This document shows, piece by piece, positions 17,727 to 28,893 of a stretch of DNA of 64,000 nucleotides (positions are counted from its first letter, which is position 1; every line of letters begins with the position of its first letter). The notes below the pieces were generated by a model that worked only from the letters and a program-made list of their open reading frames with translations, did not search any database and was not told where the DNA came from. This stretch comes from Curvibacter microcysteis (GTDB lineage: Bacteria; Pseudomonadota; Gammaproteobacteria; Burkholderiales; Burkholderiaceae_C): contig NZ_JAQSIO010000003.1 in the NCBI RefSeq assembly GCF_028649455.1, forward strand, positions 62,001 to 126,000, in the 5' to 3' direction. The translations under genes and the position numbers were made by a program.

Positions 17727-18980
17727 TCAGGCTGGCCGCTTCATCTGGCAGGAGGTCGGCTGGGCGCTGATGTAAGAGTCCCAGGTCACCTCAGAGCGGA
17801 AGCCGTAGCCAGTGTTTTCCGCGTCGTACTTGACGCCCTTGCTGCCTTGCTTGGCCCAGATGCCCAGGTACAGCGGGGCTTCCAGTTGGTGGTCGGTCTT
17901 GCGCATCTTGACCTCGCCCATGGGGCTCTTGTAGGTCATCCCCTCCAGCGCGAAAGCCACCTTCTTGGCGTCGGTGGACTGTGCCTTGCGCATGGCCTCG
18001 CGCAGCATGTTCATGGTGTTCCAGTGGGCGGCGAAGATGAAGTCGTCGTTGTACTTCTTCTTGTAGTCCACGTAGATCTTCTCCAGCTCAGGGGTGGGGG
18101 CGTTGTGGATCCAGTTCCAGATCACACCGACCTTGCCCTCGCCCCAGTTGCCCAGCTGCGCCGGCGTGCCCGGGTTGTTGGCGTTGAGGGTGAAGTAGTT
18201 GATGTTGAGGCCATAGTCTCGCGAGGACTTGAACAGCAGGGTCAGGTCGCTGCCCCAGTTGGAGGTGATCACGGTGTCAGCCCCGCTGCTGGCGATCTTG
18301 GCCACATACGAGGCGAAGTCGCGCGTTTGGGCGATGGGGATGAAGTCGTCGCCCACGATCTGGACGTCGGGCCGTTTGCGCGCCAGGTAGTCCTTGGCGG
18401 CTTTCGACACCTGGCGGCCGTGGGTGTAGTCCTGGTTCAGCAGGTACACCTTCTTGACGTCTTTGCGACCCTGCAAGTAGGTGGTCAGGGCCTCGATCTT
18501 CATCTCGCTCGACGGGTAAAAGCGGAAGTGCCAGAAGCTGCAGCGGTCGTTGGTCAGCAGCGGGTCCATGGCGGCGTAGTTGAGGTAGACGGTGGCGCGT
18601 TCGGGCTCGCGCTCGGCCAGCTTGTTGAGTGCGTCCACCAAGGCCAAAGCCACGCCCGAGCCGCCGCCCTGGGTGATGAAGCGCACGCCGCGGTCGGTGG
18701 CGGCCTTGAGCACGTTGAGGCTTTCCTGTGGCGAGCCCTTGTTGTCAAAGTCGACCACTTCGAATTTGGGCTCGTTCGGCCCGGCCTTGGCATTGACTTG
18801 CTGCACCACCTCGCGCAGCTGCTTGAGCGAGTTCTGGCCGGTCAGGGCGAATGGGCCTGAGAGCAAATCGATGAAGCCGATCTTCACGGTCTCGGCCGCA
18901 CTGCAGTGGGCTGCAGCCAGCCACAGGCCGGTGGCCAGCCAGGTTTTGAGGCGAAAGCGCGGGGCGCGGACGGGGTTCAT
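17727..18980 (-). CDS. Branched-chain-amino-acid-type ABC transporter substrate-binding protein
   Basis: 417 aa periplasmic binding protein of the LivJ/Leu-Ile-Val type. A signal peptide ends around CSAAE, followed by VKIGFIDLLSGPFALTGQNSLKQ, the typical opening strand and ligand loop. Later QDYTHGRQVSKAAKDYL and VITSNWGSDLTLL match the family. The ATG at 18980 has GGAGAAC just upstream. No Liv permease or ATPase genes are adjacent, so it must pair with a transporter elsewhere or serve as a sensor-type binding protein. It follows the acyl-CoA ligase by about 97 bp on the same strand, suggesting its ligand is an acid activated by that ligase. The ligand is not known. Confidence 0.9.
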   Translation of the reverse strand: MNPVRAPRFRLKTWLATGLWLAAAHCSAAETVKIGFIDLLSGPFALTGQNSLKQLREVVQQVNAKAGPNEPKFEVVDFDNKGSPQESLNVLKAATDRGVRFITQGGGSGVALALVDALNKLAEREPERATVYLNYAAMDPLLTNDRCSFWHFRFYPSSEMKIEALTTYLQGRKDVKKVYLLNQDYTHGRQVSKAAKDYLARKRPDVQIVGDDFIPIAQTRDFASYVAKIASSGADTVITSNWGSDLTLLFKSSRDYGLNINYFTLNANNPGTPAQLGNWGEGKVGVIWNWIHNAPTPELEKIYVDYKKKYNDDFIFAAHWNTMNMLREAMRKAQSTDAKKVAFALEGMTYKSPMGEVKMRKTDHQLEAPLYLGIWAKQGSKGVKYDAENTGYGFRSEVTWDSYISAQPTSCQMKRPA

Positions 18981-19077
18981 GGCGTTCTCCTGGGGCGCTG
19001 GCGCCCGTTGGGTGGGATGACAGTCGAGGTGGATGGGAACACGCCAGCCTCCAGGCTGGCCTGGGGGCTGGCTGGGT

Positions 19078-20706
<1,629 letters not shown>

Positions 20707-21044
20707 GGTCTTTGTCTCCTTCTTATGGGGCAGGAGCGCTGAACCGGGTGGCCCCGGTGGGGCCCGCACAGCGCTCTGGCTTGAGTGTGTGCGGATGTTC
20801 GCAAAGACCGGGGCGAGGCCTTGTCGTCTGAGCGACTGGGTCGGTATCGCGCACGGTCTGCTGGCAGCGCCCCGGTCCAGCCGGAACTCGTCTTCATGGC
20901 GCGCCGGCAAGCCCCCGTGTGGCGGGCCTTGGCTTTGCACCAAGTGGTGCCTGTGGAGCTCTGTCCAGACCACTTTACATTTCCTCGTCTGATGCGTGTG
21001 ATAATAAGAATGATTCGCATTCAAATAAATAGAGGAGTTGAGAA
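20707..21044. other. 338-bp divergent promoter region (acyl-CoA ligase / TonB receptor)
   Basis: I see no gene here; the small frames are shadows. The right end is strikingly AT-rich and holds the Fur box and the GAGGAG ribosome site of the receptor gene. The left end holds the ribosome site of the ligase. The remaining ~250 bp is GC-rich without a repeat I can identify. Confidence 0.45.
21000..21022 (+). promoter_or_regulatory. Fur box upstream of the TonB-dependent receptor
   Basis: GATAATAAGAATGATTCGC, starting at 21000, matches 14 of 19 positions of the Fur consensus GATAATGATAATCATTATC. It also contains the overlapping GAATG-ATTCG-CATTC inverted repeat. It ends 22 bp before the receptor's start codon, an ideal place for iron-dependent repression of the island at 21045-28797. 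Confidence 0.75.
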
Positions 21045-23264
21045 ATGAGTCAAACGCCTTGGGGGGATGGTGGTGAGGGTCAATGGGGTGGTGCCGTGCG
21101 CCTGCACTGCGACCGTGGGAGGCGCAGGCCACAGCGGCGAACCGCCGTGGCTGTAACCCTGTTGTGCATGTGGATGGCTGCCGAGGCCCAGGCCCAGACG
21201 CCCACGGCGGACGGATCCTTGCCGACGGTGACCGTCACAGCCATGCCAGACGGAGCAGAGGATCTGACGCAACCGTACAGCGGTGGCCAGGTCGCCACGG
21301 GGGCTCGGCTCGGGATGATGGGGCAGGTCGATCAGATGGATGCCCCCTTCAACATCACCGCCTTCACTTCGCAAGTGATCGAAGACCAGCAGTCCCGCAC
21401 ATTGGCTGACGTCCTGAGCAACGACCCCTCTGTGCGTTTCACCACCTCCAGTGGCCATGCTTACGAGAACTTTCGCATCCGCGGCTTTGATGTCAATCAG
21501 AACGATGTGGCGGTCGACGGTATGTTTGGCCTCTTGCCCATAGGCCATGTTCCCGTGGAGTTCATTGAGCGGGTGGAGGTGCTCAAGGGACCAAACGCGG
21601 CCTTGGGCGGCATGGCCCCCAGTGGGGCGGTGGGCGGCGTCGTCAACCTGGCCCTCAAGCGTGCGGGCGAAGAACCTCTGAGCCGCGTGACCCTGGGTTA
21701 CCAGACGACCTCTCAGTTGAGCTCCCATGTCGACATCGGACGCCGCCTGGGCGCGGACAAGGCGTTGGGTATTCGGATCAATGGTGTCTTCAGCGAGGGA
21801 GAGACCGCTTTGTCAGGGCAATCCAAGCAACGTGAATTGTTGGCGATTGCCTTGGATTACCGAGGCCGCGGCTGGAAGGCGACACTCGACTTGTATGACA
21901 GCAAGGAGTCCTTCCGAGGCGGTACCTCTGCCATGTACTGGTTCACCTCCACCTCGATTCCTGCGGCCCCAGATTCGGGTACCAACCCATTTCCGACCGC
22001 CTATGGTGATCTGCGCAGCCAGGGCGCGGTGGCACGCGCTGAGTACCAAATCCATGAGCACCTCAGCGCCTATGCCGGTTTTGGGGTGATGAGCCACGAT
22101 TTTTCTGGCTTCATCAATGGCACGCACGTGCGCAGTCTGAATGCAGCGGGCATCAGCAGCAGCACGCGCACCTACGGTTCGAGGGGCTACAACGACAACG
22201 TGTCGGCCGAGGGGGGATTGCGGGGCCAGTTCAAGCTGGGCTCGGTGCGTCACGAATGGGCTTTACAGACCTCCAACTTGGTGCAGGCCGCCGGTGCCGC
22301 CACCAACACTTCGGCGGCCTACACCACCAGCCTGTACAGCCCCAGCGTGATGGCCATGCCGAGCCTGCCTGGATCTGCCCCCAAGACCAGTGAATCCGTG
22401 CTGTCCAGTGTCGGCTTGTTGGACACGCTCTCATTCATGAAAGACGCTGTGCGGCTGTCGCTGGGCCTGCGTCACCAGCGGGTCAAGACCACCAACCTGA
22501 GCACCGCCGGCGCAGTGACCGGCGCTTACGACGAGAGCGCAGTCACCCCCATGGTGGGATTGGTGCTCAAGCCCTGGGGGCCTGGGGTGTCGCTGTATGC
22601 GAACCGTGTGCAGGGCTTGAGCAAGGGGGACAGTGTCAGCACCCCGACCTATGCTTACAACTACACCTTTGCACCGTACAAGACGGACCAAAGGGAAGTG
22701 GGCATCAAGTGGGACACGGGTTCGTTCACCCATACCTTCAGCCTGTTTGAGATCCACAAGCCAATGCTCATCACCCTGAGTGGCAACGTGCCCTCCGATG
22801 GTGGCGAGAAACGCGTGCGTGGGCTGGAGTGGTACACCTTCGGAGAACTGGCCCGTGGCACCCGCCTGCTGGGCGGGGTGGTCTACACCGATGGTCAGCA
22901 GACCAAGACGGCCAACAACAGCTTCAACGGCAAGACCGCTGTGGGTGCGCCCCGTTGGCAGGGCAACCTCGGTCTGGAGTGGGACGTCCCCACCACCCCC
23001 GGCCTGACCCTGAGCGGCAAGGTGGTCAGCAGTTCCAGTCAGTACCTGGATGCGGGCAATACCCAACAGTTGGGTGGTTGGGCCGAGCTGGAGGCAGGTG
23101 CCCGCTACACCACCCAAATGGCTGGCAAGAAGGTCGTCTGGCGCCTCAACGTCGTCAACCTGATGAACCGCCGCTACTACTCCGGCGCTTTCAGCGACAC
23201 CACCCCAATCGCTACCCTCGGGCAGGGGCGCACGCTCATGACCTCGTTGAGCAGCGATTTCTGA
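21045..23264 (+). CDS. TonB-dependent siderophore receptor (first)
   Basis: 739 aa outer-membrane receptor that imports a ferric siderophore using TonB energy. A positively charged signal peptide ends near EAQAQ. The plug domain occupies about residues 85-210 (DAPFNITAFTSQVIEDQQSRTLADVL, VEVLKGPNAALGGMAPSGAVGG, here cited in parts). The remainder is the 22-strand barrel, ending in a terminal phenylalanine (SSDF). There is no N-terminal signalling extension of the FecA/FpvA type, so regulation is probably by Fur alone. A Fur box and a GAGGAG site precede the ATG at 21045. The siderophore is not known; the adjacent esterase suggests an ester-linked siderophore. Confidence 0.92.
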   Translation: MSQTPWGDGGEGQWGGAVRLHCDRGRRRPQRRTAVAVTLLCMWMAAEAQAQTPTADGSLPTVTVTAMPDGAEDLTQPYSGGQVATGARLGMMGQVDQMDAPFNITAFTSQVIEDQQSRTLADVLSNDPSVRFTTSSGHAYENFRIRGFDVNQNDVAVDGMFGLLPIGHVPVEFIERVEVLKGPNAALGGMAPSGAVGGVVNLALKRAGEEPLSRVTLGYQTTSQLSSHVDIGRRLGADKALGIRINGVFSEGETALSGQSKQRELLAIALDYRGRGWKATLDLYDSKESFRGGTSAMYWFTSTSIPAAPDSGTNPFPTAYGDLRSQGAVARAEYQIHEHLSAYAGFGVMSHDFSGFINGTHVRSLNAAGISSSTRTYGSRGYNDNVSAEGGLRGQFKLGSVRHEWALQTSNLVQAAGAATNTSAAYTTSLYSPSVMAMPSLPGSAPKTSESVLSSVGLLDTLSFMKDAVRLSLGLRHQRVKTTNLSTAGAVTGAYDESAVTPMVGLVLKPWGPGVSLYANRVQGLSKGDSVSTPTYAYNYTFAPYKTDQREVGIKWDTGSFTHTFSLFEIHKPMLITLSGNVPSDGGEKRVRGLEWYTFGELARGTRLLGGVVYTDGQQTKTANNSFNGKTAVGAPRWQGNLGLEWDVPTTPGLTLSGKVVSSSSQYLDAGNTQQLGGWAELEAGARYTTQMAGKKVVWRLNVVNLMNRRYYSGAFSDTTPIATLGQGRTLMTSLSSDF

Positions 23265-23272
23265 GCCACAGC

Positions 23273-24247
23273 ATGCGTCACCCATCCATGTCGGGCAGCC
23301 CCTTGGCTGTTCTGTTGGTCTGCTGGCTGGGGTTGGGGCCTGCTTTGGCCACGGCCCAGCCTGGGGGGGGAGCCACATCCGTGGTGACCCCTGCCCTTGG
23401 GTCGCCGGTGCTACTGCCGCAGGCCCGCGCCATCGAATTGCGGGCCCAGGCCAGTGGCCACCGCTACCGCATCCTGGTGTCGGTGCCTGGTACGCCAGCC
23501 CCGCCCTCCGGCCATCCGGTGCTGTATGTGCTGGATGGCAATGCGGGCTTTCCAGTGGCCGCTTTCGTAGCGCGGACCGTGGAGCGGCGTCAAGAGCGCA
23601 CGGGCCAGACGCCGCCGATGGTGGTGGGCATCGGCTACCCCGGCGATCAAGACTTTGATGACGCCGCTCGCCGGCGCGATTACACGCCCCATCCAACCCG
23701 ACCGCCCGCTGGGGCGCCCGAAGGCGGTGCTGAGGCTTTCCTGGACTTCATTGAGCACGACCTCAAGCCGATGCTGCGGCAGCACTTCCCCGTGGATGGC
23801 CACCGGCAAGCGCTGTTCGGGCACTCGTTCGGGGGCTTGCTGGTGCTCCACGCGCTGTTCACCCGTCCCACGCAATTCAGTGCCTTTTTGGCCTCCAGTC
23901 CATCGATCTGGTGGCATGACAACGCGCTTTTGAAGCGCGTGCCAGCCTCGGTGCCCAATTGCGACGCCTGCCGCCCTCGGGTGCAAATCAGTGTCGGCGA
24001 ACTGGAGGACCGCATCCCCCCTGGCCAACACTCCGCGCAGACGCTGGCCCTCCTGGCGAGCCGGCCCATGGTCTTGTCAGCGCGCCAACTGGCGGCTGAC
24101 TTGCGCAGTCGCGCAGATTGGCGTGAGCGCGTCCGCTACCTTGAATTGGCGGGCGAGGACCATGGATTTGCCTGGATGCCAGCCTTGGTCCGCGGGATGG
24201 ACTTTTTCCTCCAACCGTCCCCCGTCATTGGGCGGTCTCAGCCTTGA
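23273..24247 (+). CDS. Secreted alpha/beta hydrolase, putative siderophore esterase (IroE/Fes-like)
   Basis: 324 aa. A hydrophobic signal peptide ends near LATAQ, placing it in the periplasm. The fold is the Fes/IroE esterase type (PF00756): VLYVLDGNAGF, MVVGIGYPG, then the nucleophile elbow GHSFGG with Ser185, SPSIWWHDN, and the histidine in GEDHGFAW. IroE/PfeE-type enzymes hydrolyse the ester backbone of catecholate siderophores in the periplasm, releasing iron after uptake. It starts 8 bp after the TonB receptor stop and is therefore almost certainly co-transcribed with it. The specific siderophore is unknown, and another ester substrate is possible. Confidence 0.82.
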   Translation: MRHPSMSGSPLAVLLVCWLGLGPALATAQPGGGATSVVTPALGSPVLLPQARAIELRAQASGHRYRILVSVPGTPAPPSGHPVLYVLDGNAGFPVAAFVARTVERRQERTGQTPPMVVGIGYPGDQDFDDAARRRDYTPHPTRPPAGAPEGGAEAFLDFIEHDLKPMLRQHFPVDGHRQALFGHSFGGLLVLHALFTRPTQFSAFLASSPSIWWHDNALLKRVPASVPNCDACRPRVQISVGELEDRIPPGQHSAQTLALLASRPMVLSARQLAADLRSRADWRERVRYLELAGEDHGFAWMPALVRGMDFFLQPSPVIGRSQP

Positions 24248-24262
24248 TCACCGGGAGTTGCG

Positions 24263-24535
24263 ATGTCGTTGAATGACTTGTACGGGCTTGGCGCCTCGGC
24301 GCTGGGGGCACTTTGCATCTACCTGGCGGCGCCTCAGCAGCGCTGCTGGTCGGTGCCCTGGCCACGCTGGATCGGGCGCAGCGCCGGCGGCTTGCTCTTG
24401 CTGCTCGGCTGGTGTGGTCTGGCCGACGCAGCACAGCCGCTCATGGCCACCTATGTGTGGATCACCTGGCTGATGCTGGTGTTCGTTGCCTTGCCCTACC
24501 TCGGGGCGTTGATCAATCCTTCACAGGGACGTTGA
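24263..24535 (+). CDS. Small membrane protein of the DUF3325 type
   Basis: 90 aa with three hydrophobic segments (about 8-22, 37-53 and 62-84). I recognise it mainly by length, topology and position. Small DUF3325 proteins commonly sit between TonB-dependent siderophore receptors and PepSY proteins in betaproteobacteria. No biochemical function is established; a role in inner-membrane handling or reduction of imported iron is plausible. It starts 15 bp after the esterase, with the next gene 1 bp beyond its stop. Confidence 0.65.
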   Translation: MSLNDLYGLGASALGALCIYLAAPQQRCWSVPWPRWIGRSAGGLLLLLGWCGLADAAQPLMATYVWITWLMLVFVALPYLGALINPSQGR

Positions 24536-24536
24536 C

Positions 24537-24842
24537 ATGAAGCAGACGGCCAAAAAGCCAGTCAAACCCGACTGGCTTGCCAAGACCTCGGCCGGCGCGA
24601 TTTTGGGTTTCGCGCTGGCCATCTCATCGAGCGGCCTGTTGTCCCTGGCCTTGGGGGCTTTGCCGCTGCCCGTGCGCGGGCAGTTGGTGATGTGGGCCGT
24701 GCCACCCATTTGGCTTGGGGCCCTGGGTTTCGTCTTCCTGTTTTCTAGCGGGCAGCGGGCCTGGCTTTGGTTGGGGGGCTTGAATGTGCTCAGCTGGAGC
24801 GCGTTCTGGGCCATTCGATGTTTGAAAATGGTGAGTCATTGA
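24537..24842 (+). CDS. Small membrane protein of the DUF3649 type
   Basis: 101 aa with a lysine-rich cytoplasmic N-terminus and three hydrophobic segments (about 18-40, 46-68 and 74-95). Length, topology and gene order match DUF3649 proteins found beside DUF3325 and PepSY genes in siderophore-uptake operons. Its start codon is 1 bp after the preceding stop, and the PepSY gene begins 2 bp after its own stop, so the three are tightly coupled. Function is unproven. Confidence 0.65.
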   Translation: MKQTAKKPVKPDWLAKTSAGAILGFALAISSSGLLSLALGALPLPVRGQLVMWAVPPIWLGALGFVFLFSSGQRAWLWLGGLNVLSWSAFWAIRCLKMVSH

Positions 24843-24844
24843 GC

Positions 24845-26539
24845 ATGAGAGCTGACCTGATCCGCATTTACAAATCAGTCCACACCTGGGCGGGCATTCT
24901 CAGTGGCATGGCCTTGTTCATTGCCTTTTACGCGGGTGCACTGACCGTCTTCAAAGAACCCATCACGCAATGGGCCGCGCCGCCAGTGGCCAGCCCTTGG
25001 CGGCCGCTGGAGGACGCCCAGGCCTTGATCGGCAAGACCCTGGCAGAACAGCCTGCGGCCGCTCGGGAGTTCACGATTCACTTGCGCCAAAGCGAGCACC
25101 TTCCAGGACGGCTTCAGTGGCAGGTGCGCGGCGCCCCGGACGCCGACGAGCACGATGAATCTGGCCGGCGCCATTTCGTCGCCTCCCTGGATGCCGGGGG
25201 CCAACTGCAGGTGAGCGAGACCCATCCCTCTGCGCTTGCCAGCTTCATTGATGTGCTGCACCGGGTGGTGGGACTGCCCTTCGACACCGACCCCAACCGA
25301 TGGGTGATGGGGTTGGTGGCCACGTTGTATGCCCTGGCCTTGGTGTCCGGGGTCATGGTGTTGCTGCCTTCGTTGGTGAAAGACTTCTTTGCCCTGCGCG
25401 TGGGCAAGAACCTCAAGCGCATGTGGCTGGACGCCCACAACGTGGTGGGCATCATCAGCCTGCCATTCCACTTGGTGATGGCCTTGACAGCCGTGGTCTT
25501 TGCCTTCCACGACCCCATTTACGAGCTGCAAAATGAGCTCGTGCACGGGGGGCAATGGCGTGTCGGTGGCCCCCGTGGTGCGGCCAAGGCGGAGGCCCCG
25601 CTGCGCCAGCCCGATGCCTTGCTGACCCCGCTGGCCCTGGTCGAGCGTGCCAAGGCCTTGTCCCCAGGCTTTGAGCCTGACCGGGTGCAGTACCAAAACG
25701 TCACCGGCCTCAAGCCCGTGGCCCGCGTCTGGGGGCATGACGCCGCGGCTGTGTCGCCCCGCGCTCGAGGCGGCTTTGTGGCCCTTCACCCCTACACGGG
25801 TCAGGTGCTCAGCACGGATTACCTGCCAGGCCAGCAAAGCGCCGCCTACCAGGTGATCGGCAGCTTCTTTGCCTTGCACATGGCCTCTTTTGGTGGGCAC
25901 GCCGTGCAGTGGATGTATTTCCTGCTGGGCTTGGCGGGGGCCTGGCTTTTCTACAGCGGCAATCTGCTGTGGGTGGAATCACGTCGGCGTCGAACCCAGC
26001 CCAAAGTGGGGGGACACCCAGTTCAGCGGCTGGACTGTCGCCTGATGGCGGCCGCTACGGTGGGCGTGTGCCTGGGTTGCGTGTGCAGCATTTCTTTGAT
26101 GATGGTGGCTCACAAATGGATGCAGGGACAGGTCCCAGACCTCAGTCATTGGACCCGGCTCGCCTACTACCTGACCTTCTTTGGCGCGCTGGCTTGGGCC
26201 TTCTGGCAGGGCGGTGCGCGTGCCTCGGTGCACTTGCTTTGGGCCGCGACCTGTCTGACCTTGGCGCTGCCCGCGACCCGAATTCTGGCCTGGCTGGCAC
26301 CGGAATGGGCACCCGCCGTCAATGATTCCGTCGCCGCGATGGGGGTGGATGCCACGGCCTTGGGCGGGGCGTTGGTCCTGGCCTGGATGGCTCGAGTCAC
26401 CCAGCGGCGGGTTCAGCAGGGGCCACGGGACAGTGTCTGGTCCGCCACCTTGTCGACGGCCGAGCCTGAGCCTGTGTTACCCGCCAGGCCCGTCCAGGTC
26501 CGTACGGCCGACCCAGATCGGCTTGACCCCCTGGCTTGA
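24845..26539 (+). CDS. PepSY-associated transmembrane protein (siderophore-iron reductase-like)
   Basis: 564 aa inner-membrane protein. It opens with the typical RIYKSVHTWAGILSGMALFIAFYAG segment (a membrane helix preceded by the histidine of the VHTW motif). It has PepSY-type periplasmic stretches, further helices near residues 155-180, 205-230 and 355-390, and a C-terminal group of three or four helices. Relatives (FoxB/PiuB group) are implicated in releasing or reducing iron from siderophores at the inner membrane. It is tightly coupled to the two small membrane proteins upstream. The assigned ATG at 24845 is favoured because the family begins at the helix and not at the longer frame at 24767. 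Confidence 0.85.
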   Translation: MRADLIRIYKSVHTWAGILSGMALFIAFYAGALTVFKEPITQWAAPPVASPWRPLEDAQALIGKTLAEQPAAAREFTIHLRQSEHLPGRLQWQVRGAPDADEHDESGRRHFVASLDAGGQLQVSETHPSALASFIDVLHRVVGLPFDTDPNRWVMGLVATLYALALVSGVMVLLPSLVKDFFALRVGKNLKRMWLDAHNVVGIISLPFHLVMALTAVVFAFHDPIYELQNELVHGGQWRVGGPRGAAKAEAPLRQPDALLTPLALVERAKALSPGFEPDRVQYQNVTGLKPVARVWGHDAAAVSPRARGGFVALHPYTGQVLSTDYLPGQQSAAYQVIGSFFALHMASFGGHAVQWMYFLLGLAGAWLFYSGNLLWVESRRRRTQPKVGGHPVQRLDCRLMAAATVGVCLGCVCSISLMMVAHKWMQGQVPDLSHWTRLAYYLTFFGALAWAFWQGGARASVHLLWAATCLTLALPATRILAWLAPEWAPAVNDSVAAMGVDATALGGALVLAWMARVTQRRVQQGPRDSVWSATLSTAEPEPVLPARPVQVRTADPDRLDPLA

Positions 26540-26700
26540 GGCTGGGTCCAGCGTCTGCCCGCGCAGCATCAGCCCTCTCCCGCAAGAGTCCTGGTGCTGA
26601 TCTCCATACAGCTTGGGCCGGGCGTGGCGCAGTTGCATTTTCTTCTTAGCCCAGGCGTCTTGTGCCCCGGGTTTCAGCTATTTCGATTGGATGTCAGTGC

Positions 26701-28797
26701 ATGGAAAACAAGATCATTTGCGGCGTGTTCTGCCTCGTCTCCCAGGCCGGTTGGGTTCCGGCGCAGGCGCAGGTGCAGCCCGCGGCCGAGGGAACCTTGC
26801 TCAGAGAAGTTCGTGTTCAAGCGTCCCCAGATGACGCCGAAGCCTTCAAGGCGGCCGCGCCTCCGGGGGTGAGTCGCTCCAACGTCCCCCTCAGTGAACA
26901 AGCGCAGTCCATCACAGTGGTGCCGCGTGCGCTGTTGGACAGCCAGCAGGCCATGGCGCTGGGCGATGCGTTGCAGAACGTCCCCGGCGTGGTGTCGCAG
27001 AACTTCGGGCGCCGAGGTTGGGATGACATGATCATCCGGGGCCAAACAGCCTCCGATGCGGTGTTCATCGACGGCTTGCGAACCAGTGCCAACAACCGCG
27101 TGGCGCAGGAGCTCTTTGGCGTCGAGAGCGTGGAGGTTCTGAAAGGCCCAGCTTCGCTCCTGTATGGCCGCGTGCTGCCCGGTGGCCTGGTCAGCATGAG
27201 CAGCAAGCGGCCCGGGCGCGAGGCAATGGCCAGCAGCGAAGCCACAGTCGGAAGTTTCGGTCTGCGTCAGACGACCTTCGATCTCAACCAGCCGCTGTCC
27301 GATCAGGGCAAGGCCGCATTGCGCCTGACCGGACTGGTCATGAATTCGGACGATGCCACTGACCATGTCTTCTTCAAGAACCGCTACCTGGCCCCAGCGC
27401 TGAGCTTGGACCTGGGGGCCCGGACGGACTTCACCCTGCTGGCCAGCTACCAGGAACGGGACTATGTGCGTCAGCAGGGCCTGCCTGTGTCGGGCTCGGT
27501 GTTGGCCAACGCACGAGGCCTGTTGCCGCTGAGTCGCTTCACGGGTGAAACCACACAACGCCCCTACCAGGGTTACCAATCACGTCTGGGTTATGCGCTC
27601 ATCCACCGCTTTGATTCGGGCTGGACTTTGAGCCAAAACGCACGCCACCAGAAGTCGTCCTTGTCGGGGCAACTGACCGCCATCTCCAGTCTGGCGTCCG
27701 ACGGGTTCACCCTGCGCCGCTCGGTGACCGACCAGCAGTACGACGGAGGCAACGATGCCCTGGACACCCAGTTACAGAAGACCCTGCACAGCCCATGGGG
27801 CACCCACGAGCTGACCTTGGGGACGGACTACGCTCGCGACACCGAAAGCACCCTTTCCAAGACCTGCGCCGTCGCCAGCCTGAACGTCTATCAGCCCGTC
27901 TACGGTGCCACCATCACTTGCCCGTCGGCCTACCGAACCAACAGCCAGGTGACGACCCGGTCTCTGGGCTTTTATGCGCGGGACCAGCTGCTGCTCACCC
28001 CTCAGGTGCGCCTGGTCTTGGGCCTGAGGCGCGACCAGGTCTCGGTGACCTCAGACAACCGCCTGAACGGGGTGTCCCAGTCCAACCCGGCCACGGCCAC
28101 CACCGGCTCCGCAGCCCTCATGGTGGAAGTGCTGCCGGGTGTGCGACCTTACCTGAGCTACGCCACCTCTTTCTTCCCCAACACTGGCCTGGACGTTCAG
28201 AACCAGACCTTTGCCCCCGAATCGGGCCGCCAGTTGGAGGCCGGGCTCAAGTGGGAGTTGAGTCCGCGCGCGTCCTTGACCGCAGCGGTCTACGACCTGC
28301 GGCGCCGCAATGTGTTGCAGACCGACCCCAACAACTCGGCCTACAGCATTGCCGTGGGCGAGCAAAGAACCCAAGGCGGTGAGCTGGGCGTGACGGCGGA
28401 CTTCGGGGTCGGATGGAGTCTTTTTGGCGGCTATGCCTACACCGATGCCCGCATCACCGCAGCGGGCGCCGCCGATGCCGCGACGGTGGGGCAGTCTCTC
28501 AACAACGTTCCGCTGCACAGCTTCACGTTGTCGTCTCGTTACCGATTCCAGGGGGATCGGCGGGGGTGGTCGCTGAGTGCTGGCGCGCGTGGACAGGGCC
28601 CGGCCCGCGCCTACACCTATGAGGTACCGGGCTACACAGTGGCCGATGTGGGCGTCGCCTATCAACGGGCCCATTGGCGCCTGGCCTTCAACGTGAAGAA
28701 CGTCCTGGACCAGCGTTACTTCGTGGGCGGCGTTGCCCAAGCGGTGGCTGTTGGCACGCCGCGCACCGCCTTGTTGACCGTGGGGTACCTCTACTGA
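26701..28797 (+). CDS. TonB-dependent siderophore receptor (second)
   Basis: 698 aa. The signal peptide ends at PAQAQ. The plug follows with SEQAQSITVVPRALLDSQQ, LGDALQNVPGV and VEVLKGPASLLYGRVLPGGLV, and a long barrel ends in VGYLY (aromatic terminus). It belongs to the FhuA/FoxA-like siderophore receptor group. It lies 161 bp after the PepSY gene with no Fur box of its own that I can see, so it probably depends on the operon promoter. Two receptors in one island suggest uptake of two siderophores, or of a ferric and a processed form. There is only a weak ribosome site before the ATG at 26701; a GTG at 26662 is an alternative. Confidence 0.9.
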   Translation: MENKIICGVFCLVSQAGWVPAQAQVQPAAEGTLLREVRVQASPDDAEAFKAAAPPGVSRSNVPLSEQAQSITVVPRALLDSQQAMALGDALQNVPGVVSQNFGRRGWDDMIIRGQTASDAVFIDGLRTSANNRVAQELFGVESVEVLKGPASLLYGRVLPGGLVSMSSKRPGREAMASSEATVGSFGLRQTTFDLNQPLSDQGKAALRLTGLVMNSDDATDHVFFKNRYLAPALSLDLGARTDFTLLASYQERDYVRQQGLPVSGSVLANARGLLPLSRFTGETTQRPYQGYQSRLGYALIHRFDSGWTLSQNARHQKSSLSGQLTAISSLASDGFTLRRSVTDQQYDGGNDALDTQLQKTLHSPWGTHELTLGTDYARDTESTLSKTCAVASLNVYQPVYGATITCPSAYRTNSQVTTRSLGFYARDQLLLTPQVRLVLGLRRDQVSVTSDNRLNGVSQSNPATATTGSAALMVEVLPGVRPYLSYATSFFPNTGLDVQNQTFAPESGRQLEAGLKWELSPRASLTAAVYDLRRRNVLQTDPNNSAYSIAVGEQRTQGGELGVTADFGVGWSLFGGYAYTDARITAAGAADAATVGQSLNNVPLHSFTLSSRYRFQGDRRGWSLSAGARGQGPARAYTYEVPGYTVADVGVAYQRAHWRLAFNVKNVLDQRYFVGGVAQAVAVGTPRTALLTVGYLY

Positions 28798-28893
28798 GGC
28801 ATTCGGCCATGAAGCGGGGCTGGCGCCCACCGAGCCCTGGGCCTGAGCGCGAGGCTATGGTCCGGGTGCTGGAATGGCCGCCGGCCCACGCCG

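Noticed and set aside
26540-26700. A second Fur box before the second TonB receptor
   Set aside because: I searched for GATAAT/ATTATC-like or AATGA..TCATT patterns in this gap and found none convincing.
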